The position numbers were made by a program, and so were the translations under genes. The notes under the pieces were generated by a model. The model saw only the letters and a program-made list of their open reading frames with translations, was not told the DNA's origin and made no database searches. Below are positions 1 to 5,317 of a DNA stretch of 5,317 nucleotides, piece after piece. Within the stretch, counting starts at the first letter, position 1; every line of letters begins with the position of its first letter. Source of the stretch: Sutterella sp. (GTDB lineage: Bacteria; Pseudomonadota; Gammaproteobacteria; Burkholderiales; Burkholderiaceae_F); assembly GCA_019410445.1 (NCBI GenBank), contig DXSO01000091.1, positions 1 through 5,317 on the forward strand, read 5' to 3'.

Positions 1-42
1 GTATTAAAAACTAGCGTTTTCATTATCCGGACGATTGGAACT

Positions 43-57
43 AAACGGGTACCGTTT
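43..57. repeat. Small perfect dyad in the left flank
   Basis: The arms AAACGG (43-48) and CCGTTT (52-57) are perfect inverted repeats around the 3-base centre GTA. On the plus strand the right arm runs into TTTTG, so it could be a weak terminator for a gene to the left of the window. On the minus strand no T-run follows, so it is a poor terminator for the hydrolase gene ending at 147. A second small dyad, CTTGC-AACT-GCAAG, lies at 102-115. I see no gene in 1-146. The role of either dyad is unknown. Confidence 0.3.
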
Positions 58-146
58 TGTTGCTCGAATGTCTCAAATTCTTTGCATCGTTTTTCGTTGG
101 TCTTGCAACTGCAAGGCAGTGTGCTCAATCCATAAACAGAATTTAG

Positions 147-1206
147 TTAATTTTTTCCCTTAAGGGCCTGTTTGAAAAAATCTTCAATCGCTGCAATTGC
201 CGGCGTCGTGAATTCCGGTTTGTCATAAAGATCGATATGAGTGGCGCCTTCAACTTTAAAAATCTGTTTATTGTTACCGGGCATCAGTCTCATGAATCGT
301 TGTGTTTGCCAGTCACTGTCTGCTTTGCTGCCGACGACCAGAAGTACGGGCTGGGTAAGAAGTTCAATATTTTCAACTGCGGAAAAGGCCATTTTATTTG
401 CCTGACTGCGGCGAAGAAAAAGGTTGTCGGCACGAGGGTGAAAGGCGCGGTTTGTGCGATAGTAATCGTAACCTTCACGGAAGGATGGCGCCGTTGATTC
501 ATCAGGCTCCGGGCACATATAGATACGTTCGTAAGGTGCGCCGCGAGCCTCTTTTGTGCGCTGTTCCCCGATGGATTCAAGTAGCTTAATTTGTTCTTCT
601 ATAGTGCGATTGTTGAGCCAGCCGTTGCGATTGGCCGCACCAATATCCGCTGCGCTCACGCCAACAACGGCTGAAATTCTGCGCTCAGTTTGAGCGGCGT
701 TGATCACGTAGCCGCCGCCGGCACAAATGCCGAGTGCGCCAATGGCATGTTCATCGACAAAAGGAAGAGTCGTTAGATAATCTACAGCGTAACGAATGTC
801 TTCAATTCGTTCATAGGGCATTTCGGAGGCATAAGGAGTACCTCCGCTTTCACCTGCATACGACGAATCATATGCGAGTGTTATGAATCCTTTTTGTGCC
901 AGAGCATATGCGTACAATCCTGCAGATTGCTCTTTGACGCTGCCTGCCGGATGCACGACCAGGACTGCTCTGTAACGTTAGCTTGGATCAAAAGCCTCAG
1001 GCAGGAACAGATTGCCGACAAGCACGATGTTGTTGCTTCGCAGAAAAGACACTTTGCGTACGGAAACAGCAGGTTTTTCTGCAACTGCAGTAACGGCAAA
1101 AGATTTGTGCTGTGCCGTTCCGGGCAGTTCGGACGCAACCAACATATTGGATTCAAAAATGCAGGCGGCTGATAAGAACCAAGGCAGCAAACATTTTCAA
1201 TGTCAT
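147..1206 (-). pseudogene. Broken alpha/beta hydrolase (YcjY-like, dienelactone-hydrolase-like), frameshift plus in-frame stop
   Basis: The downstream 269 codons (956 to 147) encode most of an alpha/beta hydrolase fold. Counted from the GTG at 956, the visible signs are KEQSAGLYA near residue 8, FDxSYxGESGG-like YDSSYAGESGG at 29-39, the nucleophile elbow GICAGG with Cys78, a candidate acid at Asp213 or Asp215 after LLVVGS, and His240 in GATH. A Cys nucleophile elbow is usual for this group. The missing N-terminal part lies upstream in the same frame (1190-978: VRKVSFLRSNNIVLVGNLFLP, the first beta strands), separated only by a TAA at 980-978. The reading restarts at once as RYRAVLVV-HPAG, exactly where homologues continue. 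The only start with a good ribosome site (GGAG at 1216-1213, 6-base spacer) is the ATG at 1206. It encodes MTLKMFAALVLIS, signal-sequence-like, then runs out of frame to a TGA at 1155-1153. The 1206-147 span is 1060 bases, one more than a multiple of three, which fits a single-base insertion. It lies 23 bases after the SDR gene. A product started at 956 would lack the first beta strands and is probably inactive. Substrate unknown. Confidence 0.8.
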
Positions 1207-1212
1207 TTCCGT

Positions 1213-1216
1213 CTCC
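1213..1216 (-). promoter_or_regulatory. Ribosome binding site that fixes the original hydrolase start
   Basis: GGAG on the minus strand (1216-1213) lies 6 bases before the ATG at 1206. Neither the TTG at 1190, the ATG at 1145, nor the GTG at 956 has a comparable site. This identifies 1206 as the ancestral start and so exposes the frameshift in the first ~17 codons. Confidence 0.65.
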
Positions 1217-1229
1217 ATTGCCCTGAAGT

Positions 1230-2075
1230 TTAAAAATCCGTTGAGCGAGCCAATTCTTTTTGCTTTTTGAGCTCGTCAATCCGCTGCTGCAGACACTCGA
1301 GTGTGGCAGTGAGTGCCTGCGAACCAAGTACGATGCGCAAAGGCGCAGGATTTTGCTCGGAAAAATCGGCTTTATCGGCTGTTTCAATGATGCGCGCAGC
1401 CATTCGCACAGGATCTCCCGCAGCCAAACCATTGGCGGGATCAAGCATTCTCAGGAATGCATGTGCAGGATTGTTGTCATAAGCGGAAGTGAGTTTGGCG
1501 ACATGTGCGGACCGATAGCGAAAATCCGTACGTGCGCCGCCCGGTTCGACAATCGTCACGAAAACGCCGAAAGGCTTCATCTCCTGCGCAACGGACTCGC
1601 AAAAGCCTTCAATGCCGAATTTCGTGGCGTGATAAAGAGCATTGCCGGCATAGGCAACCTGTCCGCCGTATGAAGAAATCTGGATGATGCGACCGCTTCG
1701 ACGCTGCCGCATATGAGGCAGAACGGCTCGAATGGCACTGATGGATCCAATCAGATTTGTGTCAATCACATCGTCAATTTCTTGGTCAGACAATTCCTCC
1801 GCAGCACCGAACAAACCGTATCCGGCATTGCTGACGAGCACGTCAATGTGACCAAACAATTCCACTGTTTTGTCAACGGCTTGATTCAATGCGCTGCGGT
1901 CGCGCACGTCAAGCGTGAAGCGAATAAGATTTTTCGGGTACTCGCGCGCAAGTTCATCTGTTGTATCCGGTTTTCGGACGGTGCCGACGACAATGTCGCC
2001 TCGAGCAAGCAGTTGACGCGAAATTTCATACCCGAATCCACTGGAGATACCGGTGATAAACCAAACTTTAACCAT
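1230..2075 (-). CDS. Short-chain dehydrogenase/reductase (classical SDR family oxidoreductase)
   Basis: A 281-residue NAD(P)-dependent oxidoreductase of the classical SDR type, cytoplasmic with no signal sequence. Motifs in order: the cofactor loop TGISSGFG at 8-15; Asp56 in LDVRD, which contacts adenine; NAG at 83-85; the structural Asn107 in DTNL; the catalytic Ser135 in QISS; and YHATK with Tyr148 and Lys152. EPGG at 177-180 is the usual post-catalytic Pro-Gly loop. The basic Arg34-Lys35 just after the second beta strand suggests NADP(H) rather than NAD(H), which is inference. Overall shape (FITGISSGFG start, long C-terminal tail with LRIVLG-type segment) matches the uncharacterised SDRs often found next to LysR regulators. 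The start ATG at 2075 has a weak AGG at 2086-2084, 8 bases away. The gene is divergent from the LysR gene and is followed 23 bases later by the broken hydrolase, so it is probably the first gene of a two-gene operon. The substrate cannot be told from sequence. Confidence 0.93.
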   Translation of the reverse strand: MVKVWFITGISSGFGYEISRQLLARGDIVVGTVRKPDTTDELAREYPKNLIRFTLDVRDRSALNQAVDKTVELFGHIDVLVSNAGYGLFGAAEELSDQEIDDVIDTNLIGSISAIRAVLPHMRQRRSGRIIQISSYGGQVAYAGNALYHATKFGIEGFCESVAQEMKPFGVFVTIVEPGGARTDFRYRSAHVAKLTSAYDNNPAHAFLRMLDPANGLAAGDPVRMAARIIETADKADFSEQNPAPLRIVLGSQALTATLECLQQRIDELKKQKELARSTDF

Positions 2076-2132
2076 AAAGAAAACCTATCAAATCCAACAA
2101 TAATCAATCAACGGATGATCGATGCTGCGATA

Positions 2133-2161
2133 AGTTTAAAAAGACAAGACTATGAGAACAA
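2133..2161 (-). promoter_or_regulatory. Candidate weak sigma-70-type promoter for the SDR operon
   Basis: On the minus strand, TTGTTC (2161-2156) and TAAACT (2138-2133) are separated by 17 bases. Both hexamers are poor matches (3/6 and 4/6), as is common for activator-dependent promoters. It would start transcription near 2126 and put the LysR box centre (2189) at about -63, the usual LysR recognition position. A competing candidate on the same strand is TTGGCA (2205-2200), 15 bases from TATAAA (2184-2179). It has better hexamers but a short spacer, and would place the box inside the promoter. Confidence 0.3.
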
Positions 2162-2181
2162 AAAGAAGGACTGATGCATTT

Positions 2182-2196
2182 ATAAGATAAACTTAT
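2182..2196. promoter_or_regulatory. LysR box (T-N11-A palindrome)
   Basis: ATAAG-ATAAA-CTTAT is a perfect 5+5 dyad with the T at 2183 and the A at 2195, which is the T-N11-A form known for LysR-type regulator sites. It lies 25 bases before the LysR start codon. It overlaps a plus-strand -10-like TATAAG (2181-2186), which fits autorepression of the regulator gene. Binding by the neighbouring regulator is inferred from position and family habit. Confidence 0.65.
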
Positions 2197-2220
2197 GGAT
2201 GCCAATCGCTTGGAGAAGTC

Positions 2221-3147
2221 ATGTTTCAAAAAATGCGAATATTTGCCGCTGTCGCAAGACGCCTCAGTTTTACCGAGGCTGCGTTTGAGCTTGGAATCTC
2301 ACAATCGGCAGTGTCGCAAGCTGTTGCCGCGCTCGAAAAGCGGTTTGACATCAAACTTGTCGAGCGCAGAGGCCGCAGCATTAATCTCACCTCCGCCGGT
2401 CGTTTTTTCGCTGATGAGTCGATGGCTATTCTTGACTCGGTTTCTCGGCTTGAGGATGATCTCAGAGCAATGACTTGGACTCATGCTCAACAGCTTCATA
2501 TCGCCTACAGCAACCTTTTCAGCGGAGATGAACTTCAAAAGGCGGTCGTTCGGTTTTCAGGCAAGTACCCACAGGTTGCCGTCAGCATCGCCTCGCTTTG
2601 TCATGAAAGCATTTATGAACAGCTTTTGTCCGGGCGTGTCGACCTGGCTCTTTCCGATCAACGCAGGGCGTTTTCTAATGACTTTGAAAATGTGCTGTTG
2701 GCAGAAACTCCGGTATGTGCTGAACTGTCTTTACAGCATCCCTTTGCTGTGAAAAAGCGTCTGACAGTTTCGGAACTGCGAACAATGACTTGCATTCTTG
2801 TTGTGTCTGAAGACTATCAGGATCAGGAGCGCGATTATTATGCGAGACTGCTTGGGTTCAGGGGACGCTTTCAGTTTGCTGAAACAAGAGATGCGGCTCG
2901 GCTTATGGTTTCCGGCGGAAACAGTTTTCTTCTCTCGCAGGGGAAAAGGAAGATGGCGTTGGATGCTGCGAATCATCAGAGTGCATCGACGACATGCATT
3001 CCGATTTTTCGATCAGGCCGTTTGATCAAGGAGCGGTTCTGCGCTTTTTGCCTGAAAGAAAAACGCTCGGGAGCTGTTTTGAGTTTTCTGCAAACTCTTT
3101 CGGAAGTTTTTACCTGCACGGAGACTGACCGGCAAAGATTTGTTTGA
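2221..3147 (+). CDS. LysR-type transcriptional regulator
   Basis: A 308-residue LysR family protein, normal in length. Residues 1-60 form the winged helix-turn-helix: FAAVARRLSFTEAA, then GISQSAVSQAVAALE at about 25-39 as the recognition helix, and LVERRGRSINLTSAG as the wing. About 61-85 is the linker helix, and 90-300 the periplasmic-binding-protein-like effector domain with the typical VDLALSDQ at 140-147. The start ATG at 2221 has a strong GGAG at 2212-2215, 5 bases away. The gene is divergent from the SDR gene with a 145-base shared control region holding a LysR box, so it probably represses itself and activates the SDR operon in response to a small co-inducer. It converges on the methyltransferase gene with 36 bases between stops. 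The effector cannot be told; the C-terminal domain is much more diverged than the DNA-binding part, as usual. Confidence 0.95.
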   Translation: MFQKMRIFAAVARRLSFTEAAFELGISQSAVSQAVAALEKRFDIKLVERRGRSINLTSAGRFFADESMAILDSVSRLEDDLRAMTWTHAQQLHIAYSNLFSGDELQKAVVRFSGKYPQVAVSIASLCHESIYEQLLSGRVDLALSDQRRAFSNDFENVLLAETPVCAELSLQHPFAVKKRLTVSELRTMTCILVVSEDYQDQERDYYARLLGFRGRFQFAETRDAARLMVSGGNSFLLSQGKRKMALDAANHQSASTTCIPIFRSGRLIKERFCAFCLKEKRSGAVLSFLQTLSEVFTCTETDRQRFV

Positions 3148-3164
3148 GTTCAGCACGGTGAAAC

Positions 3165-3185
3165 GATATGTGGAAGACACATATC
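3165..3185. terminator. Hairpin between convergent genes, possible bidirectional terminator
   Basis: GATATGTG (3165-3172) and CACATATC (3178-3185) form a perfect 8-bp stem around the 5-base loop GAAGA. It fills the gap between the convergent LysR and methyltransferase genes and overlaps two bases of the methyltransferase stop codon. The stem is A/T-rich and neither side is followed by a proper T-run (only GTTTC on the minus strand), so it may be an RNA 3'-end stabiliser or a weak terminator rather than a classical one. Confidence 0.45.
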
Positions 3186-3999
3186 AAGCCAATACGCATT
3201 GTATGGTCACAAGAGTGACGGTTTCTCGAGCATCCAGCACGCCGTCCCGGCTGCGTTTTTCGAATTCACTGCGAATGGCGCCGATCAGTTCATCACTGAG
3301 GGTTTGCTTTAGGGCAAGACGGCGAAGACAGAAATCGGCAACCTGCTGCCACGGACGGGTCTCAGCTCCCCATTGAGCACTGCGCGAGTGCAATACGGTA
3401 CGAACTCCATTGTGTTTGAGATGCTCGGTGATTTTGTCGACACGGCCGTCGTCCCAAGGTTTTCCGGCTCCCGCTATTTCAAACGCCAGATGCATCCAGG
3501 GGTGGCTTCGATTGATGAACTGTTCCATAAAGACGGCTCTGCGGGCGCATTCCAACAGTTTGTCCATGTCATCGGGCGTGTTGATCGCGGGCGTTAATCG
3601 GGCAGCGGCAACGTCGAAGGCTTTGAACAAATTCAGTTGCTTGAGATCCGCACTCTGCCAATCGAGCCGATAAAAAGAACAATTGGAACGGCACTCATCC
3701 AAAGCCCTTTGACGAGCATAGGAGAGCATTTCTTCGGATATGTCGACGCCCACGACTTCTTTTACGCGCCGGGCGATCGCAACGGAGTAAATGCCGGGGC
3801 CGCATCCCAAGTCGAAAACTCGAGTTTGGGAATCAAGCATTCCGCTCTCGGAGAGGATTTTGAGAAAACCGTCGGAATCAAACGAAGCCGTGGGAGACAA
3901 GGCGTAGCGCTGTGCTTCCGCATTCCAAAGTTCACGCTGACTGTAGACGCTCCTACCGTTGTGTTGGTCGGGTTCGTTGAGTTTAATTTCTTCTGACAT
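3184..3999 (-). CDS. Class I SAM-dependent methyltransferase of unknown substrate
   Basis: A 271-residue soluble methyltransferase. From the ATG at 3999, motif I is VFDLGCGPG ending at residue 69, followed by YSVAIA. Asp86 in VVGVDIS would bind the ribose of S-adenosylmethionine, Asp113 in RLDW is the motif III position, and FDVAAARLTPAI at 128-139 is motif IV. About 155-271 is a C-terminal extension with conserved-looking WxxLAFEIAG-like and WGAETRPW-like stretches. ATG 3999 was chosen over the TTG at 4053, which would add 18 residues without protein-like character; AGGG at 4011-4008 lies 8 bases before the ATG. It is on the same strand as modC-modB and 151 bases downstream of modB, and has its own promoter candidate, so it may be part of the molybdate cluster or separate. 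The substrate could be a small molecule, a corrinoid or metal-linked cofactor, or a macromolecule. The sequence does not decide. Confidence 0.9.
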   Translation of the reverse strand: MSEEIKLNEPDQHNGRSVYSQRELWNAEAQRYALSPTASFDSDGFLKILSESGMLDSQTRVFDLGCGPGIYSVAIARRVKEVVGVDISEEMLSYARQRALDECRSNCSFYRLDWQSADLKQLNLFKAFDVAAARLTPAINTPDDMDKLLECARRAVFMEQFINRSHPWMHLAFEIAGAGKPWDDGRVDKITEHLKHNGVRTVLHSRSAQWGAETRPWQQVADFCLRRLALKQTLSDELIGAIRSEFEKRSRDGVLDARETVTLVTIQCVLA

Positions 4000-4075
4000 G
4001 TCTTTTTCCCTGGAGAAGGCGGAGCAGTTCAATCCAATTTGCACGCAATGCAAGGAGCACTAGGCACGCAAACAG

Positions 4076-4090
4076 CGTATTCGGAATACG
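4076..4090. repeat. Perfect dyad at the predicted methyltransferase start site
   Basis: CGTATTC (4076-4082) and GAATACG (4084-4090) are perfect 7-base inverted arms around a single G. It lies just downstream of the TATAAT box, where transcription would start, a common position for a repressor operator. As RNA it would need to lose inner pairs to make a loop, so a DNA-level role is more likely. It overlaps copy B of the direct repeat. Confidence 0.45.
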
Positions 4091-4125
4091 AAAAAGATTA
4101 TAGGGACGAGCACTTTCGGAATGCG
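4080..4125 (-). repeat. Pair of 11-base direct repeats flanking the TATAAT box
   Basis: Read on the minus strand, CGCATTCCGAA (4125-4115, copy A) and CGTATTCCGAA (4090-4080, copy B) match at 10 of 11 bases with a 35-base offset. Both are preceded by a CTTT-rich run. Copy A covers where a -35 element would lie, and copy B covers the predicted transcription start. This is the layout expected of a regulator that acts at two sites, but no regulator can be named. Confidence 0.5.
4097..4125 (-). promoter_or_regulatory. Promoter candidate for the methyltransferase gene
   Basis: A perfect TATAAT lies on the minus strand at 4102-4097. The hexamer 17 bases upstream (4125-4120, CGCATT) is unlike TTGACA, so the promoter would be weak or activator-dependent. 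Transcription would start near 4090, giving a leader of about 90 bases to the ATG at 3999. That leader holds a small dyad TTGCA-N5-TGCAA (4053-4039) and two copies of GCACGCAA (plus strand 4041-4048 and 4064-4071). I do not recognise a riboswitch. Confidence 0.5.
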
Positions 4126-4150
4126 GAAAGTTTTCGAATTCTCACTCGGA

Positions 4151-4846
4151 TCAGATCGGGCTTTTGCTGCGGACGAGTTCAAGGGCGGCGTACAAAATCA
4201 AAGCGACCAATGCCAGTATCAAGCACAGCCATGTCGCGGACTCGAAATCACCGCGTCCGACGGCATTGAAAATTTCAAGCGAGAGCGTATTCGTGCGATC
4301 CATGACGTTTCCGCCGAGCATCATCGTGATGCCCACCTCGCCGCTTGCGCGGGCTACGCCCAAAAGCAGAGCCGCAAGCACGGCGTTTCGAATGGTCGGC
4401 AGAGTCACCGTAAAAAAGGTTCTGACGGGGCCGACGCCGCAGACTCGGGAAGCTTCTTCGAGCATGGCCAATGTGCGGGATTCAAAAGCGATTTTGACCG
4501 GACGGATCACAAGAGGAAGACCGGCAATGAAGGCGGCAAGTACAACACCGGTTTGCGAAAAGACGATGCGTACGCCGAAATTTTCGTGCAGAAAATGCCC
4601 TAGCGGAGCATTGGTTCCAAAAATCAACAAGAGCAGATAGCCGAGGGCAACGGGTGGAAAGATCAAAGGCAGCGTGGAAATAAAAAGCACGAATTTGGCT
4701 GCGACAGTGTTGCGTTTGGCCGTGTAGTAAGCCAAAGGCAGTGCAACGATGATAAAAAGAGCCGCGCTTGCCGCACAGGATTTCAGTGTGAGCAGAATCG
4801 GGAAGGCAACGGCAGGATCGTTCAGAAGGCTCAGCGAAGGATTCAT
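4151..4846 (-). CDS. modB: Molybdate ABC transporter permease
   Basis: A 231-residue inner-membrane permease of the ModB type, which moves molybdate (some relatives tungstate) from a periplasmic binding protein into the cytoplasm using ModC. Hydrophobic segments lie at about 17-40, 50-76, 98-118, 152-172 and 204-224. LPLIFPPVALGY at 59-70 is characteristic of ModB. The cytoplasmic coupling loop, EEASRVCGVG followed by FFTVTLP, spans 130-150 and carries the EAA-type Ala132, Gly137 and Pro150. ASGEVGITMMLGGN at 167-180 and RTNTLSLEI at 184-192 are further family blocks. The ATG at 4846 was chosen because the ModB homology begins there; the open frame runs 60 codons further upstream but that part is the modC gene in another frame. 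The ribosome site GAGG (4858-4855) overlaps the modC stop codon, so translation is probably coupled. Tungstate specificity cannot be excluded. No modA is in the window. Confidence 0.93.
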   Translation of the reverse strand: MNPSLSLLNDPAVAFPILLTLKSCAASAALFIIVALPLAYYTAKRNTVAAKFVLFISTLPLIFPPVALGYLLLLIFGTNAPLGHFLHENFGVRIVFSQTGVVLAAFIAGLPLVIRPVKIAFESRTLAMLEEASRVCGVGPVRTFFTVTLPTIRNAVLAALLLGVARASGEVGITMMLGGNVMDRTNTLSLEIFNAVGRGDFESATWLCLILALVALILYAALELVRSKSPI

Positions 4847-4856
4847 TTTGTGTGCC

Positions 4857-5317
4857 TCACCGATCGCTGTTAAACACGGTGCTGCGGGCGATCGCCTGCG
4901 GAGTGCCGTCGGCGACCACGCGGCCGTTTTCGATAAGCAGGGCCTGATCGGCCAATTTGCAGGCTTCTTCAATGTGATGCGTGATGTAGAGCACCGGCAG
5001 ATGCAGCAGATCAGGAATTTGAGCAATGTAATCGGTCAGTTCCGATCTTAGCGACGGATCAAGAGAGGCCGTCGGCTCATCCATGATGAGCAGGTTTTGC
5101 GCCGACAGCAGCGCACGCCCCAAGGACACGCGCTGAGCCTGTCCGCCCGAGAGCGTTGAGGGAAGACGATCGAGCAGACGTTCCAGCTTCAAAAGCGTGA
5201 CGACGCAATCAAAATCAACCTTGGGAGTGCGGCTGCCGTGATGAACGGAAAACAGGATGTTTTCTCGGACTGTACGTGAAGGAAAAAGACGGTGATTCTG
5301 AAAAACGAAACCAAGGC
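4857..5317 (-). CDS. modC: Molybdate ABC transporter ATP-binding protein, 3' part only
   Basis: The last 152 codons of an ABC ATPase; the 5' part with Walker A lies beyond the right edge (first full codon at 5315). Visible-residue numbering: the Q-loop FQNHRLFP at 5-12, with the ModC-like VFQ-x-x-RLFP-x-x-TVREN pattern; the signature LSGGQ at 55-59 followed by AQRVSLGRALL; Walker B LLIMDEP at 75-81; the D-loop SLD at 84-86; and the switch His113 in YITHH. The protein stops about 40 residues after the switch His, at FNSDR, so it lacks the C-terminal MOP/TOBE molybdate-sensing domain of the E. coli ModC type. The TTG at 5192 is internal, not a start. It ends 10 bases before modB. The order ATPase then permease is the reverse of the common modA-modB-modC order. 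The assignment to molybdate rests mainly on the neighbouring permease. Confidence 0.87.
   Translation of the reverse strand, partial: LGFVFQNHRLFPSRTVRENILFSVHHGSRTPKVDFDCVVTLLKLERLLDRLPSTLSGGQAQRVSLGRALLSAQNLLIMDEPTASLDPSLRSELTDYIAQIPDLLHLPVLYITHHIEEACKLADQALLIENGRVVADGTPQAIARSTVFNSDR

Larger units (their letters stand above)
2130..2196. repeat. 9-base inverted repeat spanning the divergent control region
   Basis: ATAAGTTTA at 2130-2138 recurs inverted as TAAACTTAT at 2188-2196. The second copy is the right half of the LysR box described separately. The ATAAG cores of the two sites begin 52 bases apart (2130 and 2182), close to five helical turns, so proteins bound at both would face the same side of the DNA. 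The left site has no good opposite arm, so it would be a half-site. The sequence identity is observed; regulator binding is inference. Confidence 0.55.

Noticed and set aside
1..135. Plus-strand frame open from the left edge to TAA at 133-135 (44 codons), possibly a gene tail
   Set aside because: The translation (with CCSNVSNS-like stretches) is not protein-like and the stretch is A/T-rich; a chance open frame is more likely, though a tail cannot be excluded.
978..980. Stop-codon readthrough or recoding of TAA as a sense codon
   Set aside because: No other gene in the window has internal TAA, there is no recoding signal, and a second lesion upstream makes gene decay simpler.
881..1444. 187-codon minus-strand open frame across the hydrolase/SDR junction
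   Set aside because: It overlaps two recognisable genes in another frame and its translation is Cys/Leu/Ser-rich without domain character; it is a shadow.
1713..2174. 153-codon plus-strand open frame antisense to the SDR gene and running into the control region
   Set aside because: It is opposite a gene with all SDR motifs, has no family resemblance, and would cover the SDR promoter region.
3637..3996. 119-codon plus-strand open frame antisense to the methyltransferase
   Set aside because: It mirrors the methyltransferase coding bias and shows no motif; it is a shadow.
4103..4150. Imperfect stem ACTTTC...GAAAGT (minus strand 4131-4112) as a terminator for modB
   Set aside because: The stem is only 6 bp with a mismatched interior and has no T-run after it; it is better explained by copy A of the direct repeat.
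4121..4640. Two plus-strand open frames (160 and 158 codons) antisense to modB
   Set aside because: Both lie opposite a clear ModB and have low-complexity, charged or Ser/Arg-rich translations.
4847..5026. 60-codon N-terminal extension of the ModB frame
   Set aside because: It overlaps the well-supported modC frame and is Cys/Arg/Ser-rich; ModB homology begins at the ATG at 4846.

Overview
The window looks like a chromosomal segment of a Gram-negative bacterium, most likely a proteobacterium. The signs are a LysR-type regulator divergent from a short-chain dehydrogenase, Shine-Dalgarno starts, a ModB/ModC-type molybdate importer, and roughly half G+C. The protein style reminds me of host-associated Betaproteobacteria such as Sutterella relatives, but that is a guess from memory. 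No RNA gene, insertion sequence, CRISPR array or phage gene was seen.

Layout: 1-146 is a non-coding flank with small dyads. 147-1206 (minus) is a broken alpha/beta hydrolase gene of the YcjY-like/dienelactone-hydrolase-like group, with a frameshift in its signal-sequence region and an in-frame TAA. 1230-2075 (minus) is an intact short-chain dehydrogenase/reductase, 23 bases upstream of the hydrolase start and probably in the same operon. 2076-2220 is a divergent control region with a textbook LysR box (ATAAG-N5-CTTAT) and a wider 9-base inverted repeat. 2221-3147 (plus) is the LysR-type regulator. It converges on a class I SAM-dependent methyltransferase (3184-3999, minus), with an 8-bp perfect hairpin at the junction. 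4000-4150 is the methyltransferase leader, with a perfect TATAAT flanked by two copies of an 11-base repeat. 4151-4846 (minus) is modB, the molybdate permease, and 4857-5317 (minus) is the 3' part of modC, the ATPase, cut by the right edge.

How they work together: the LysR protein probably controls the SDR-hydrolase operon across the shared intergenic region, but the second enzyme now appears to be lost. ModC and ModB are translationally coupled halves of an oxyanion importer (molybdate, possibly tungstate). The methyltransferase lies downstream on the same strand and may belong to that cluster or be driven from its own promoter. Nothing here amounts to a clearly new system. The points most worth checking are the two-lesion pseudogene, the LysR-box geometry, and the repeat-flanked promoter in front of the methyltransferase.
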